A DNA stretch of 64,000 bases from Mactromeris polynyma (Eukaryota; Mollusca; Bivalvia; Venerida; Mactridae): positions 16,449,231 to 16,513,230 of the forward strand of contig JASFXZ010000014.1 of NCBI GenBank assembly GCA_032209605.1, written 5' to 3'. The notes beneath the pieces were generated by a model. The model saw only the letters and a program-made list of their open reading frames with translations. It was not told the DNA's origin and searched no databases. Shown here in pieces: positions 60,301-64,000 of the stretch (position 1 is its first letter; every line of letters begins with the position of its first letter). A program made the translations under genes and the position numbers.

Positions 60301-60960
60301 CGATTGCTGGTCACTCCATATCCAAACTTGATTTCGGTAAATTCACCAAAATTTAGGGGATTTTGATAAGGTAACGTACCCTTTATCGAAATGTTAACCA
60401 ATCTGCGTTAATGTTACAAACGTTGTTCGGTTGAAGAGAAGTGGGTTTCAGTGGTTAACATAAGATTTGATTGGTTTACACAACACTGATATGCAAATAG
60501 CAAAGCCATGTTAGTACGGGTGCGTCGAAAAGATCGAAACAATGCATTAAAATCTTAAATATATTATTTATATCATATTTACCGATCGGATGCCATGATT
60601 CAGTTTTCTGTAAATATATTTATTACACTGACGAATGAAATTATCTGTTCAAGACTGTTTCCTAAGTGAACGGTCGGATTTATACGGTATTGATATGTAA
60701 ACGCAAGTATTTGTTTGTGGTGCGTTTCAAACATAATGCGTAGAACCTAGACTAACAAAATAACTGCTGAGGCAAAATGGCCCTTAAAGGCTCCTGTAGG
60801 CTTAATAAATAGCAAAGACAGTTGAGTTACTTACATTGTTACTTGCTATCCAAGTCGAATCGTCTGACCAAGCTTTCAGTCCAGATCTCTCGTGCGGGCA
60901 ATCACTTTTAACGTATGCCAATCCACAAACCACAACTGCGACAAGTAGCGCCTGCTGCAT
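29351..60960 (-). CDS. Secreted CEMIP/TMEM2-family protein with C-terminal TSP1 repeats (24 exons, 1220 aa)
   Basis: Exons in order: 60835-60960, 49913-50135, 49245-49408, 48320-48470, 47373-47558, 46365-46571, 45424-45528, 44519-44703, 43331-43534, 42697-42836, 42155-42359, 41531-41660, 40923-40986, 39839-39874, 39232-39351, 38859-39042, 37563-37784, 36139-36332, 34520-34720, 33663-33831, 33312-33368, 32737-32839, 30400-30510, 29351-29526. All introns are GT-AG, phases agree throughout, and the sum is 1220 codons plus stop. Collinear similarity to vertebrate CEMIP/TMEM2 is clear: GRYPIHFHM, FARCVTIHGSHG, MRAEVALLSRKL, FYNNVAHSNH, GDTLRVGLC. The family depolymerises or binds hyaluronan at the cell surface or outside the cell. 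There is a signal peptide and no membrane segment, so it should be secreted. Human CEMIP has 1361 residues and no TSP1 repeats. Whether this homologue cuts hyaluronan is not shown. Confidence 0.93.
29762..29930 (-). mobile_element. 5'-truncated SINE
   Basis: The minus strand carries the shared SINE body (GGGGAAGTTGTCAGTTG, TTAGTACTGGTTGGTAAACC) and ends ACTGAAATACTGCTGAAAAA. The tRNA head is absent. A CCGT repeat tract flanks it at 29725-29758. It lies in intron 23 of the CEMIP-like gene. Confidence 0.65.
30606..31765. repeat. CAGTAA/CAGTAT hexanucleotide-type array, 1.15 kb
   Basis: A long array of AGCAGTAACAGCAGTATCA with point variants (CAACAGT, AAGATCAGT). The period is a multiple of three, so Ser/Asn/Ile-rich, Val/Ser/Thr/Ala-rich and Leu/Ile-rich frames stay open on both strands. 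None has exon-like flanks. It lies in intron 22 of the CEMIP-like gene. Confidence 0.9.
32175..32354. mobile_element. MITE, GAGCAACAAC family
   Basis: The ends are TACAGTGCAGACTC and GAGAGGTTGTACTGTA. Internal TTGAGCAACAACCTC and AGAGGGTGTTGCTCTGG fit the family. It lies in intron 22 of the CEMIP-like gene. Confidence 0.7.
33663..37784 (-). CDS. CEMIP-like exons 17-20: C-terminal family region
   Basis: Exons 37563-37784, 36139-36332, 34520-34720 and 33663-33831. Exon 17 has NPGWVNRDGEKISG and a CALRENWRMAVCKTKYG stretch, as in the CEMIP segment around its conserved cysteines. Exon 19 gives GDTLRVGLCTPVG and KKYFYDESTGQVKYN. Its donor is at 34519 (GTTTGG), chosen because only this gives the phase needed by exon 20. 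Exon 20 ends the family homology with CPEFRVMIRSGNLQDADCR. Confidence 0.83.
33960..34303. mobile_element. MITE interrupted by a second transposon
   Basis: The ends TACAACAAAACCTC and GAGGTCTAACTGTA mark a member of the TACAGTAAAACCTC family. Its middle is split by the element at 34054-34227. It lies in intron 19 of the CEMIP-like gene. Confidence 0.65.
34054..34227. mobile_element. CAGTGGCGTAGC-type MITE with 5-bp target duplication
   Basis: The left end is CAGTGGCGTAGCTTGG and the inverted right end is GGAAGCTACGCCCCTG. ATTAT precedes the left end and follows the right end, an apparent 5-bp target-site duplication. It is inserted in the MITE at 33960-34303. Confidence 0.8.
34795..35875. repeat. 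Polypurine tract with 53-bp minisatellite
   Basis: About 1.08 kb of the plus strand is dominated by G and A (GAGGGACAGAGGAGTGG and similar). From about 35100 to 35756 it forms a 53-bp tandem repeat containing GGGGCTGATATAGAGGAGTG, about 12 copies. It lies in intron 18 of the CEMIP-like gene, whose transcript therefore carries the pyrimidine strand. Confidence 0.88.
36374..36515. repeat. 36-bp tandem repeat, four copies
   Basis: Four head-to-tail copies of AATGGATCTTCTAGAACACT followed by TTACAACTGGGCATAC, with one or two substitutions each. It is in intron 17 of the CEMIP-like gene, next to exon 18. Confidence 0.9.
36840..37260. repeat. Dispersed repeat interrupted by an insertion
   Basis: The flanks (AAATGTTAACCTATCTGCG and GGTTACAAACGTTGGTCGAT, GGTTTACACAACACTGGTAT) match repeats at about 50375-50710 and 60190-60515. 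A partial copy is at about 39375-39500. The central 36922-37150 is a separate element. All four copies lie in introns of the CEMIP-like gene. Confidence 0.7.
36922..37150. mobile_element. TAGCCTGG-type MITE with 9-bp target duplication
   Basis: The ends are TAGCCTGGGGTCCTGGC and GCCAGGCTTCCAGGCTA, imperfect inverted repeats. GCGTCAAGG directly precedes and directly follows the element. Related empty copies of the host repeat (near 50600 and 60405) read through this point without the insert, which supports a real 9-bp duplication. Confidence 0.82.
38859..43534 (-). CDS. CEMIP-like exons 9-16: parallel beta-helix (PbH1) region
   Basis: Exons 43331-43534, 42697-42836, 42155-42359, 41531-41660, 40923-40986, 39839-39874, 39232-39351 and 38859-39042. 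Key stretches in order are GRYPIHFHM, VSIHDTFARCVTIHGSHGVE, GHGFFLEDGGELDNTFDGNL, INNVAAGGYGAGIWFIYPDQ, EFYNNVAHSNH, YKNRMHNVWIEGG, ADSCNGILVT and VTLWKGPTSFDHIWF. They correspond in order to the PbH1 repeats of CEMIP. The 36-bp exon 14 (39839-39874) is easily missed but is needed for phase. Confidence 0.9.
39919..40710 (+). repeat. GAT/TAT microsatellite with acidic Asp/Tyr frame
   Basis: About 39965-40660 is a degenerate array of GATGATGAAGAGGATGATTA units. In one plus frame it encodes blocks such as EEDDYYYYDDDDDDDD. The left flank in that frame (IKYECDPYVSRNACISNDED) starts at an acceptor-like CTAG at 39918. The right flank ends DDYSTAAVPADNDEYSYGK and TAA. Two 2-bp deletions near 40315 and 40412 break the frame. 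It lies in intron 13 of the CEMIP-like gene on the opposite strand. It could be a broken or mis-sequenced acidic-protein exon, or just a microsatellite. Confidence 0.6.
42455..42690. repeat. Pyrimidine-rich tract
   Basis: CCCTCC/TCTC-rich sequence, including CCGTCCGTC and CCCTCCCTCC runs, lies directly downstream of exon 10 of the CEMIP-like gene within intron 10. On the transcript strand it is G/A-rich. Confidence 0.75.
44062..44465. repeat. 29-bp minisatellite, about 13 copies
   Basis: Units of GTTGCCGCGCAAGCACAAAC plus GTCCATATT are repeated, with 1-3 base insertions in two units and decay at both ends. It lies in intron 8 of the CEMIP-like gene, ending close to exon 8. Open frames across it arise from the repeat and are not genes. 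Confidence 0.92.
44519..46571 (-). CDS. CEMIP-like exons 6-8: linker and start of the beta-helix
   Basis: Exon 6 (46365-46571) uses the AG at 46572-46573. A second AG nearer the 3' side would give a stop at once. Exon 7 (45424-45528) gives GDRIVIASTDYDWEQAEERE and a Cys-x-x-Cys. Exon 8 (44519-44703) gives VDMRAEVALLSRKLVISGEM and NFDTFGAHIK. These are among the most CEMIP-like stretches of the protein. Confidence 0.88.
45980..46281. mobile_element. Two MITEs of the TACAGTAAAACCTC family side by side
   Basis: 46112-46281 is complete (TACAGTAAAACATC to GAGGTTTTACTGTA). Directly left of it, a copy ending GAGGTTTTACTGTA at 46106 has a decayed left end. They lie in intron 6 of the CEMIP-like gene. 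Confidence 0.65.
47373..48470 (-). CDS. CEMIP-like exons 4-5: GG (ILEI/FAM3-like) domain
   Basis: Exon 4 (48320-48470) encodes WSPEYNTVNDWVNGVVAYTF. Exon 5 (47373-47558) encodes GEILMMASQRE, a helix with DAIETLLYG, then GILRGVQKDGSTWAFVYQKG. This is the PANDER/ILEI fold pattern found after G8 in CEMIP. Intron 4 holds a minus-strand SINE fragment and a C-rich run. Confidence 0.82.
47637..47745 (-). mobile_element. tRNA-derived SINE fragment
   Basis: On the minus strand a box-B-like GGTTCGACTCCC is followed by a body ending GTACTGGTTAGTAAC. It resembles the fragment at 3317-3432. It lies in intron 4 of the CEMIP-like gene. Confidence 0.5.
49043..49224. mobile_element. MITE, TACAGTAAAACC family
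   Basis: The ends are TACAGTAAAACCAC and GAAGTTTTACAATA, with internal GAGGTTGTCTTAAT and AGGTGGTCTTATT motifs. It lies 20 bp from exon 3 of the CEMIP-like gene, in intron 3. Confidence 0.7.
49245..50135 (-). CDS. CEMIP-like exons 2-3: G8 domain
   Basis: Exon 2 (49913-50135) gives NGGNVLITEPIIVDVSTVSV, then IQDGGMLTF and a Cys-Pro before LAITLTG. Exon 3 (49245-49408) gives AILVGAGGTLEIHGEPRLSW, the typical G8-to-beta-helix junction. The glycine-rich beta-strand pattern is that of G8, the domain shared by CEMIP, TMEM2 and PKHD1L1. Intron 2 is only about 500 bp. Confidence 0.9.
50360..50715. repeat. Dispersed repeat copy in intron 1
   Basis: The sequence includes TTACGATTGCTGGTCACTCC, AAAATGGATTTCGGTAAATT and TTGGTTTATACAACACTGAT. 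A copy in the same orientation is at about 60190-60515 on the other side of the retrotransposon. Others are at 36840-37260 and 39375-39500. Confidence 0.7.
51271..52198 (-). repeat. Split direct repeat a, terminal copy (928 bp)
   Basis: The same length as, and by eye identical to, 53252-54179 (offset 1981). It starts GATTATTTTCATACTCGAAT and ends GACAATTTTTTCTGGC on plus. It carries a 32-bp tandem triplication (CACACCGTGGCATTACACAA) near 51725-51825. Confidence 0.9.
52199..53007 (-). other. 809-bp spacer inside the element's 3' repeats, with two small frames
   Basis: Unique sequence between repeat b and terminal repeat a. On minus, 52609-52854 (81 aa, MPYVNPLGGLAKTVLVPC start) is followed after a TGAGATG overlap by 52398-52607 (69 aa, MLPRRLMNNDLSYLPLVLEW start). 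I recognise neither. It may be a normal part of this lineage, a captured segment, or an insertion; no inverted ends or target duplication were seen. Confidence 0.45.
53008..53259 (-). repeat. Split direct repeat b, internal copy (252 bp)
   Basis: Matches 58556-58807 base for base as read, starting GATAACGATTCTAACACGAC and ending AATTTTGATTATTT. It overlaps internal repeat a by the 8-bp GATTATTT. Confidence 0.9.
53252..54179 (-). repeat. Split direct repeat a, internal copy (928 bp)
   Basis: By eye identical to 51271-52198. It directly follows the SGNH frame on the minus strand and joins repeat b through the shared GATTATTT core. Confidence 0.9.
54198..54760 (-). CDS. SGNH/GDSL hydrolase-like frame of the retrotransposon
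   Basis: SGNH hydrolases are Ser-His esterases. Block I (VWILGDSIPYWAG) with its GDS serine is near 54755-54715, then WLGIRGLRW, block III IIIINLGGNDL and block V FRHDGIHLNDVG with the Asp/His pair. The first ATG (54677) lies downstream of block I, so an ATG start would lose the serine. The frame is open upstream to a polypyrimidine-AG (TTTATTTTTAG) at 54761, suggesting a spliced exon that needs a phase-1 donor. I found no such donor at the end of the recombinase frame. SGNH domains are known in some Ngaro-like elements; their role there is unclear. Confidence 0.78.
54880..55782 (-). CDS. Tyrosine recombinase of the retrotransposon (300 aa)
   Basis: A site-specific recombinase thought to integrate the circular DNA copy without making target duplications. 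The N-terminal SAM-like helices include QSTYRTAVNALEKF. Catalytic residues are visible: Arg151 (GLFRVSELV), Lys188 (HFKTNQTG), His263-x-x-Arg266 (HSFRIGRATDLASQG), Trp289 (GRW) and the nucleophile Tyr297 (GYIRK, four residues from the end). The frame is intact. It starts at ATG 55782, overlapping the end of the RT frame by 49 bases in another frame. Confidence 0.92.
   Translation of the reverse strand: MEHLRYRARSLLQSGIAPNSQSTYRTAVNALEKFRSCYGLQLQWPIPSHHIVMFIAFYFEQGLSAKSISTYVSGINYWHKLYGFYDIGNVFIISKLLEGCRRTRITRDTRAPITKRVLYVICNSLQLHCFSGYEAKLFYSLFTLTYFGLFRVSELVAPSNTKIHRVVCISDLSIIDDKYAVIRLYHFKTNQTGKPVTLKIPREVDDLCPVKSLLVFLSLRPKIQGPLFIHSDGTPVTRTHFSSVLTKCVQGNSSLIGSNYKTHSFRIGRATDLASQGVSSASIMRLGRWTSGCFSGYIRK
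55734..57500 (-). CDS. Reverse transcriptase-RNase H of the retrotransposon (588 aa)
   Basis: Copies the element RNA into DNA. RT motifs in order: EYRMIHHLSYP (about 148-158), catalytic Asp199 in KSDIKSAYR, LPFGAS (231-236) and YLDD (265-268). The RNase H set follows: Asp431 (LFSDSAGG), Glu470 (VLELFP), Asp495 (NCDNIAVV) and Asp545 (CDALSRF). This domain order, with no protease or DDE integrase, is typical of DIRS/Ngaro Pol. All catalytic residues are present and no stop interrupts. ATG 57500 overlaps the end of gag by 89 bases in a different frame, so expression may use frameshifting, reinitiation or splicing. Confidence 0.95.
   Translation of the reverse strand: MLRRELELPFGAGVPVHVMEVGATSIIANSVIKQSLCDDELNRDNIHGLAKSPVNITALKRYSQLYDKTEAAFLLNGFLHGFPMQYTGPRAPRNANNLRSTVLNPELIKNQIDKEVNTGRVAGPFSTRPLPNLIVSPIGLVPKKTPGEYRMIHHLSYPVGESVNDYIDPAVCSVQYTNFDEAVSLVQNLGKNCKLFKSDIKSAYRLIPIKPSDFELLGFSFNDKFYFDKALPFGASISCITFERFARFLEFCVQSNLKSSNLIHYLDDFLGGEKSTELCQQSMSIFQKTMSELGVPLAEDKTEGPSEVLVFLGIELDSNKMIIRIPLLKLQEVTFKINEILSHRKSTLKKIQSLIGSLNFCCRAIAVGRPFIRRLIDSICGLNMPHHHVRIKKEIRLDLAMWLLFFQNYNGISVFHDRFWVTNEDMQLFSDSAGGDNLGFGIYFNGHWCQAKWPESWRSRDITSDITVLELFPILVAIFIWGPEFINKKIKFNCDNIAVVSILNKLSSKSELVMRLVRLLTLHCLKLNILIKANHVSGRSNAICDALSRFQLTRFRQLAPEADPQPNLVPEFLWNIFDIELDHYYSLG
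57412..58512 (-). CDS. Gag-like protein of the retrotransposon (366 aa)
   Basis: Presumed RNA-binding coat or nucleocapsid protein. The N-terminus is Pro/Arg-rich and basic (PARGRKRRRAAVEEP). The centre is a helical region without known signature. The C-terminus has a zinc-finger cluster CNEFNKGNCSWPNCKFPH (C-x7-C-x4-C-x3-H) followed by CSTCSGHHPSVSC, then an Arg/Gly-rich tail (RGRGSRSRYGGRG). This finger pattern is typical of Gag in tyrosine-recombinase retrotransposons. The start ATG at 58512 lies 44 bases inside repeat b. Confidence 0.85.
   Translation of the reverse strand: MPRGVGRRRQPPARVLRNRVVAPPEQPAPPRPARGRKRRRAAVEEPQQLVEENNLDERALEARGGNAAYIDNNVVDFEHVLQRQNVTEDAENTGIPAEHMSNDLMGCGNPSQRNNVRNCCDHQILLGAVSNTSSLNSIRLADDDLAAHVPSSLKQKIFKGDYVNLALLLKGAVELSEFCKGTVFKLNSDGNIESAQKECKDQINDIEKWTNAFIIYASIYLSNHADRVYEMLHYMFNIRDCASRQGNFAWRTYDEQFRLRQAITPSSWSKINNDLWWRCVQLRPAQGTNWSNTRNHSSPTSFTCNEFNKGNCSWPNCKFPHVCSTCSGHHPSVSCTNNAKTGTRTSFRGRGSRSRYGGRGNFNNRK
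58556..58807 (-). repeat. Split direct repeat b, terminal copy (252 bp)
   Basis: The 5' end of the element on the minus strand, matching 53008-53259. A 22-bp duplication of its inner end (ATAACGATTCTAACACGAC) lies next to it at about 58536-58556. It probably carries the element's promoter, which is inference. Confidence 0.88.
60190..60515. repeat. Dispersed repeat copy in intron 1
   Basis: Same family and orientation as 50360-50715: AGCGATTGCTGGTCACTCC, TTGATTTCGGTAAATTC, TTGGTTTACACAACACTGAT. The sequence from 58808 to 60189 is otherwise AT-rich with nothing I can name. Confidence 0.65.
60835..60960 (-). CDS. CEMIP-like exon 1: signal peptide
   Basis: 42 codons from ATG at 60960. Residues 2-17 are hydrophobic (QQALLVAVVVCGLAYV). 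The mature start SDCPHERSGLKAW carries the Cys-Pro and Trp seen just before the G8 domain in CEMIP. It ends in phase 0 at a GTAAGT donor. Intron 1 (50136-60834) is by far the longest in the gene. Confidence 0.9.
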
Positions 60961-61121
60961 CGTGCGTACACGTGGTGTTCTTGTTATTATTATATATGCT
61001 TGTACAATTCTTTATAATGCAAATAATATGAAAGCAGATAGCTCACAATTGTTGCAATTACACTGAACGAAAGATCTCTCCAACGTCAATGAGATATATC
61101 GGAAGTATACCGGTACTCCGG

Positions 61122-61129
61122 CTTTTATA
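61122..61129 (-). promoter_or_regulatory. TATA box of the CEMIP-like gene
   Basis: TATAAAAG on the minus strand, in a GC-rich setting (GGGTATAAAAGCCGG), lies about 165 bases upstream of the ATG. A start near 61095 (TCATTG, Inr-like) would give a leader of about 135 bases that contains no intron. Confidence 0.65.
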
Positions 61130-64000
61130 CCCGTTCCCGTAAGTGACCCGGATGTATTGACGTAAAGAGCGCCTACGAGCAAAATGATGTCATGAATTGA
61201 AAACAAACAGATATAATCTTATTAGCGACAACGGATTTGTAAAAAATACGAAATATAGACGAAATTGAAACGCTGTTGGCGTGTTGACCGGGTCATTTTA
61301 CCTGGTTCAATATATTCGGCAAGCGTAGTTTTATCACGTTAATTAAGAACCGGCTAGAGGCATTTTACGACAAAATTATAATACGTAAGTACTTTTATGA
61401 TACGTTAATTAAACCGCATGGGGCCATTGTTTATTTTGATGAGGTTTTGCTAAGTTCAATAACACGTTCTAATAAGGCACATCAAGATATTTATGTGGGC
61501 GGATTGGTCACGAACGTTCATATTGCAGGTGATAAACATGTTGACGTTAAAAAGTTTGAAGCCAAATGAACTTGATGGTTAAACGTGCAACACAATAGCA
61601 TCCAGCTCAGCCCCTTATTGCAAATACCAAAATACGCCGAAGTAGTGAGTGTATTTTATGTTCAATTTTGTTGGAAACCAAGTATGTTGATCACTGGCAG
61701 GGCTTGCAATTAGAACCTATGTTGGACATGGCTTCATGACAGAGCTTGAAGGTCACACAATATGACCTTGACTGTTTATGCGACTTAAAACAACAAATAC
61801 TAAAACTAATTATGTTACTACCGGCTATTTATTAATTATATTGGACTTTAATGACGTTGTTAACACTTTTTGATAAGATATTACGGAATACATGTACGTA
61901 ACAACAATAATTGTTTTTTTTTCGATTGGGGTTTAATTCCATTGTCTATTAATGTTATTTACTATGTTTATTAGTCAAATTTACAAATTTAATTTTAAAA
62001 TAAATTTTTGTCAAACTCCACTGTTGTTTACAGCAATACTGACCATTTGTTTACGAGTTATACATGAGGGGTTGCTTAAATTGAATCTGATGGTTACAAG
62101 TATGTATGCAAATAATTAACGCTTTTATTCACTCATTTACGAACATTTCAGTCAGTGCTAAGTAATGAACATTTCATGGCGAAGCTGCATCTAGAGAAAG
62201 TATAAATACGTGTTGAAAATCTCAGTGTGACTAGCGGGAGGAAGGGCAGTGTCTGGGACGGCTGAATATATGTACAATCTGTTCGCTTATGTGTTCGTAA
62301 AATACCCTAGACCCAATGCAAATAGTTTGTATATTCAGGGGTTCGACACAGCCTTTACTGTAATGACAACTAATTATGTTGCATATTGGACAAGGTCCCT
62401 TTATAGTCCCACCTGATGTTAAAATGTGCGTTTTACGGAATGAAAACAATAGATTTATTATTATTTTCCTGTCAATTCATTAAATTAAATATAATTAAAG
62501 AATGTTTGTATACTCATTTAAAATAAATCTATTGTTTTCATTCCGTAAAACGCACATTTTAACATCAGATGGTACTATAACCGGACATTGTCCATATTTG
62601 TTGCTATGTGACTGACGAAAACATTTTTTATTTTCATAAGAACTTAGCAAGATTTGGTGTAAATCCAAACATCTTGTGTGAGGATTAAGATGACAGTATG
62701 CATTTATTACTATAAATCTTTGTGTTCTAGATTTCTTTCTTTTTATAGAATTTCAAACAGATGATCGTATTGGTTCTTTACAAGTACAATGACAGGAGGA
62801 TTTAGCTCAATAATCTGTCAATATTTTGATCGGCATAGCTTGACCAGTTGACCTACGTTCTATCAACAAATTAAATCTTGAAAACTAATATAGTATTTTG
62901 ACCAATCAGACAGTTTGTGATAATATTGTTGTTATTCTGCATTGTTGTTTTGATTTATCAGACATCACAGGCCAAGAACTTTTAATTACTTTAGTGATAA
63001 TAGATAATCAAGCCGTCTATAAACAAGAATTCCGCCGGCAGGTGCAACCGCTAATCTGTCTAACAATAGATAGCTCCCACATTTACAATATTTACCTCCC
63101 TTGTTCTGAATAGTCGGCCATATTATCACATGCACACTGTAATTTTTGACTCAGCATAGTAACAAAAAGGGGACATAATTCAAGTTCAAACGATAAGTAA
63201 ATACAAAAACAAATTATTATATATAATTTAATTAAATACATGTTATAAAAAGTTATAATAAAATGTATACACAGTTTGGTACATTGTATCAAGATAAATG
63301 GGATTATATTCAATTGTTACAAAACAAACATGTTAATATGAATAATACATGGTTTCGAATAGCCCATTTCAACTCGACGTACATTAAAAGATACATCGGG
63401 ACCTGATATATATTTCGGATGATACCGAGTATTCGGCTAGCAGGTTGTCGAATAAACAAGTTCCGACTGTATCCATATTTGATTAACTTTGCTTATCCTA
63501 ACACTTGTTTAATGTTGTAACTTAACTGATGACTTGTAGTGTAGTGGTATGCACGTACCTATGTTCAGGCTTATGTTGGTCATTTGTCGACTGTTACAGA
63601 CAGATTATCGATCATATCAAAAGCACGTGGTCGCGCGAAACGCTCGCAGCGATAGACACACGTGCAACAAGAAAAACACGTGGAATTTTGAAACTGATTT
63701 GATCATTTTGATAACGATCATGTAAATCGGATAATTTAAATGAACTATTATAAAATATCACATCAGAAACATAGGCATTCATACAGTGAAAACCCAATAA
63801 CCGTCTTTGGATAGGAAAGTAGTCCATAGCTGCACAATGGTCTGATTAGAGCGTTAAAATATACATTGTAGAATAAACATTGTAAACGGGTCAGAATGAC
63901 GGTCTTTTAATTTCGAAGTGGTCTGTAAGAGTATTATCACTTTCTATCAACAGGCATCAGGCCATTTCTCGAGAGCAGTTTTGAAATTAAAAAGTAATCA
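61130..64000. other. Upstream intergenic region, no gene seen
   Basis: AT-rich sequence upstream of the CEMIP-like promoter. Apart from the inverted repeat at 62383-62600 and a MITE-like remnant near 63895-63935, I see no exon, RNA gene or repeat I can support. Confidence 0.5.
62383..62600. repeat. Large inverted repeat (about 80-bp arms)
   Basis: The left arm (about 62383-62458) contains ATGTTAAAATGTGCGTTTTA and CGGAATGAAAACAATAGATT. The right arm (about 62522-62600) is its reverse complement with few mismatches. The loop is about 63 bp of AT-rich DNA. Probably a fold-back transposon or MITE; no target duplication was found. Confidence 0.8.

Overview
This is eukaryotic nuclear DNA, AT-rich and intron-rich, with GT-AG introns. 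It is most likely from a mollusc (perhaps a bivalve) or another lophotrochozoan. That assignment is an inference from the gene content (14-3-3 paralogues, an invertebrate CEMIP-like gene) and from the repeats: tRNA-derived SINEs, many short palindromic MITEs and a tyrosine-recombinase retrotransposon.

Layout. (1) 1-1180 is a 32/33-bp minisatellite. (2) 1387-11367, plus strand, is a twelve-exon gene whose splice phases all agree. It encodes a 533-aa single-pass membrane protein that I do not recognise. (3) 13386-14141, minus strand, is an intronless, divergent 14-3-3 gene. (4) 14.2-22 kb holds a tRNA-Val(CAC), a 1.9-kb minisatellite with a 69-bp unit, and MITEs. (5) 22383-23111, plus strand, is a second intronless 14-3-3 gene of canonical type. 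(6) 23.1-29.3 kb holds SINEs and MITEs and no gene that I can support. (7) 29351-60960, minus strand, is one 24-exon gene for a secreted 1220-aa CEMIP/TMEM2-family protein: signal peptide, G8, GG/ILEI-like and parallel beta-helix regions, then two thrombospondin type 1 repeats. A TATA box lies upstream of it. (8) Its 10.7-kb first intron contains a 7.5-kb Ngaro/DIRS-type retrotransposon on the same strand, with Gag, RT-RNase H, tyrosine recombinase and SGNH-hydrolase reading frames and visually identical split repeats. (9) 61.1-64 kb is upstream sequence with a large inverted repeat.

The genes do not form a pathway. The CEMIP-like protein would act outside the cell on hyaluronan-like or other polysaccharides. 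The 14-3-3 proteins are cytosolic phosphoserine/threonine readers. The unknown membrane protein has a small cysteine-rich ectodomain and a long, charged, tyrosine-containing tail. Much of the remaining sequence is a layered record of mobile elements, some nested inside others and several with readable target duplications.

All exon models come from reading splice sites and phase by eye. No transcript or database evidence was available.
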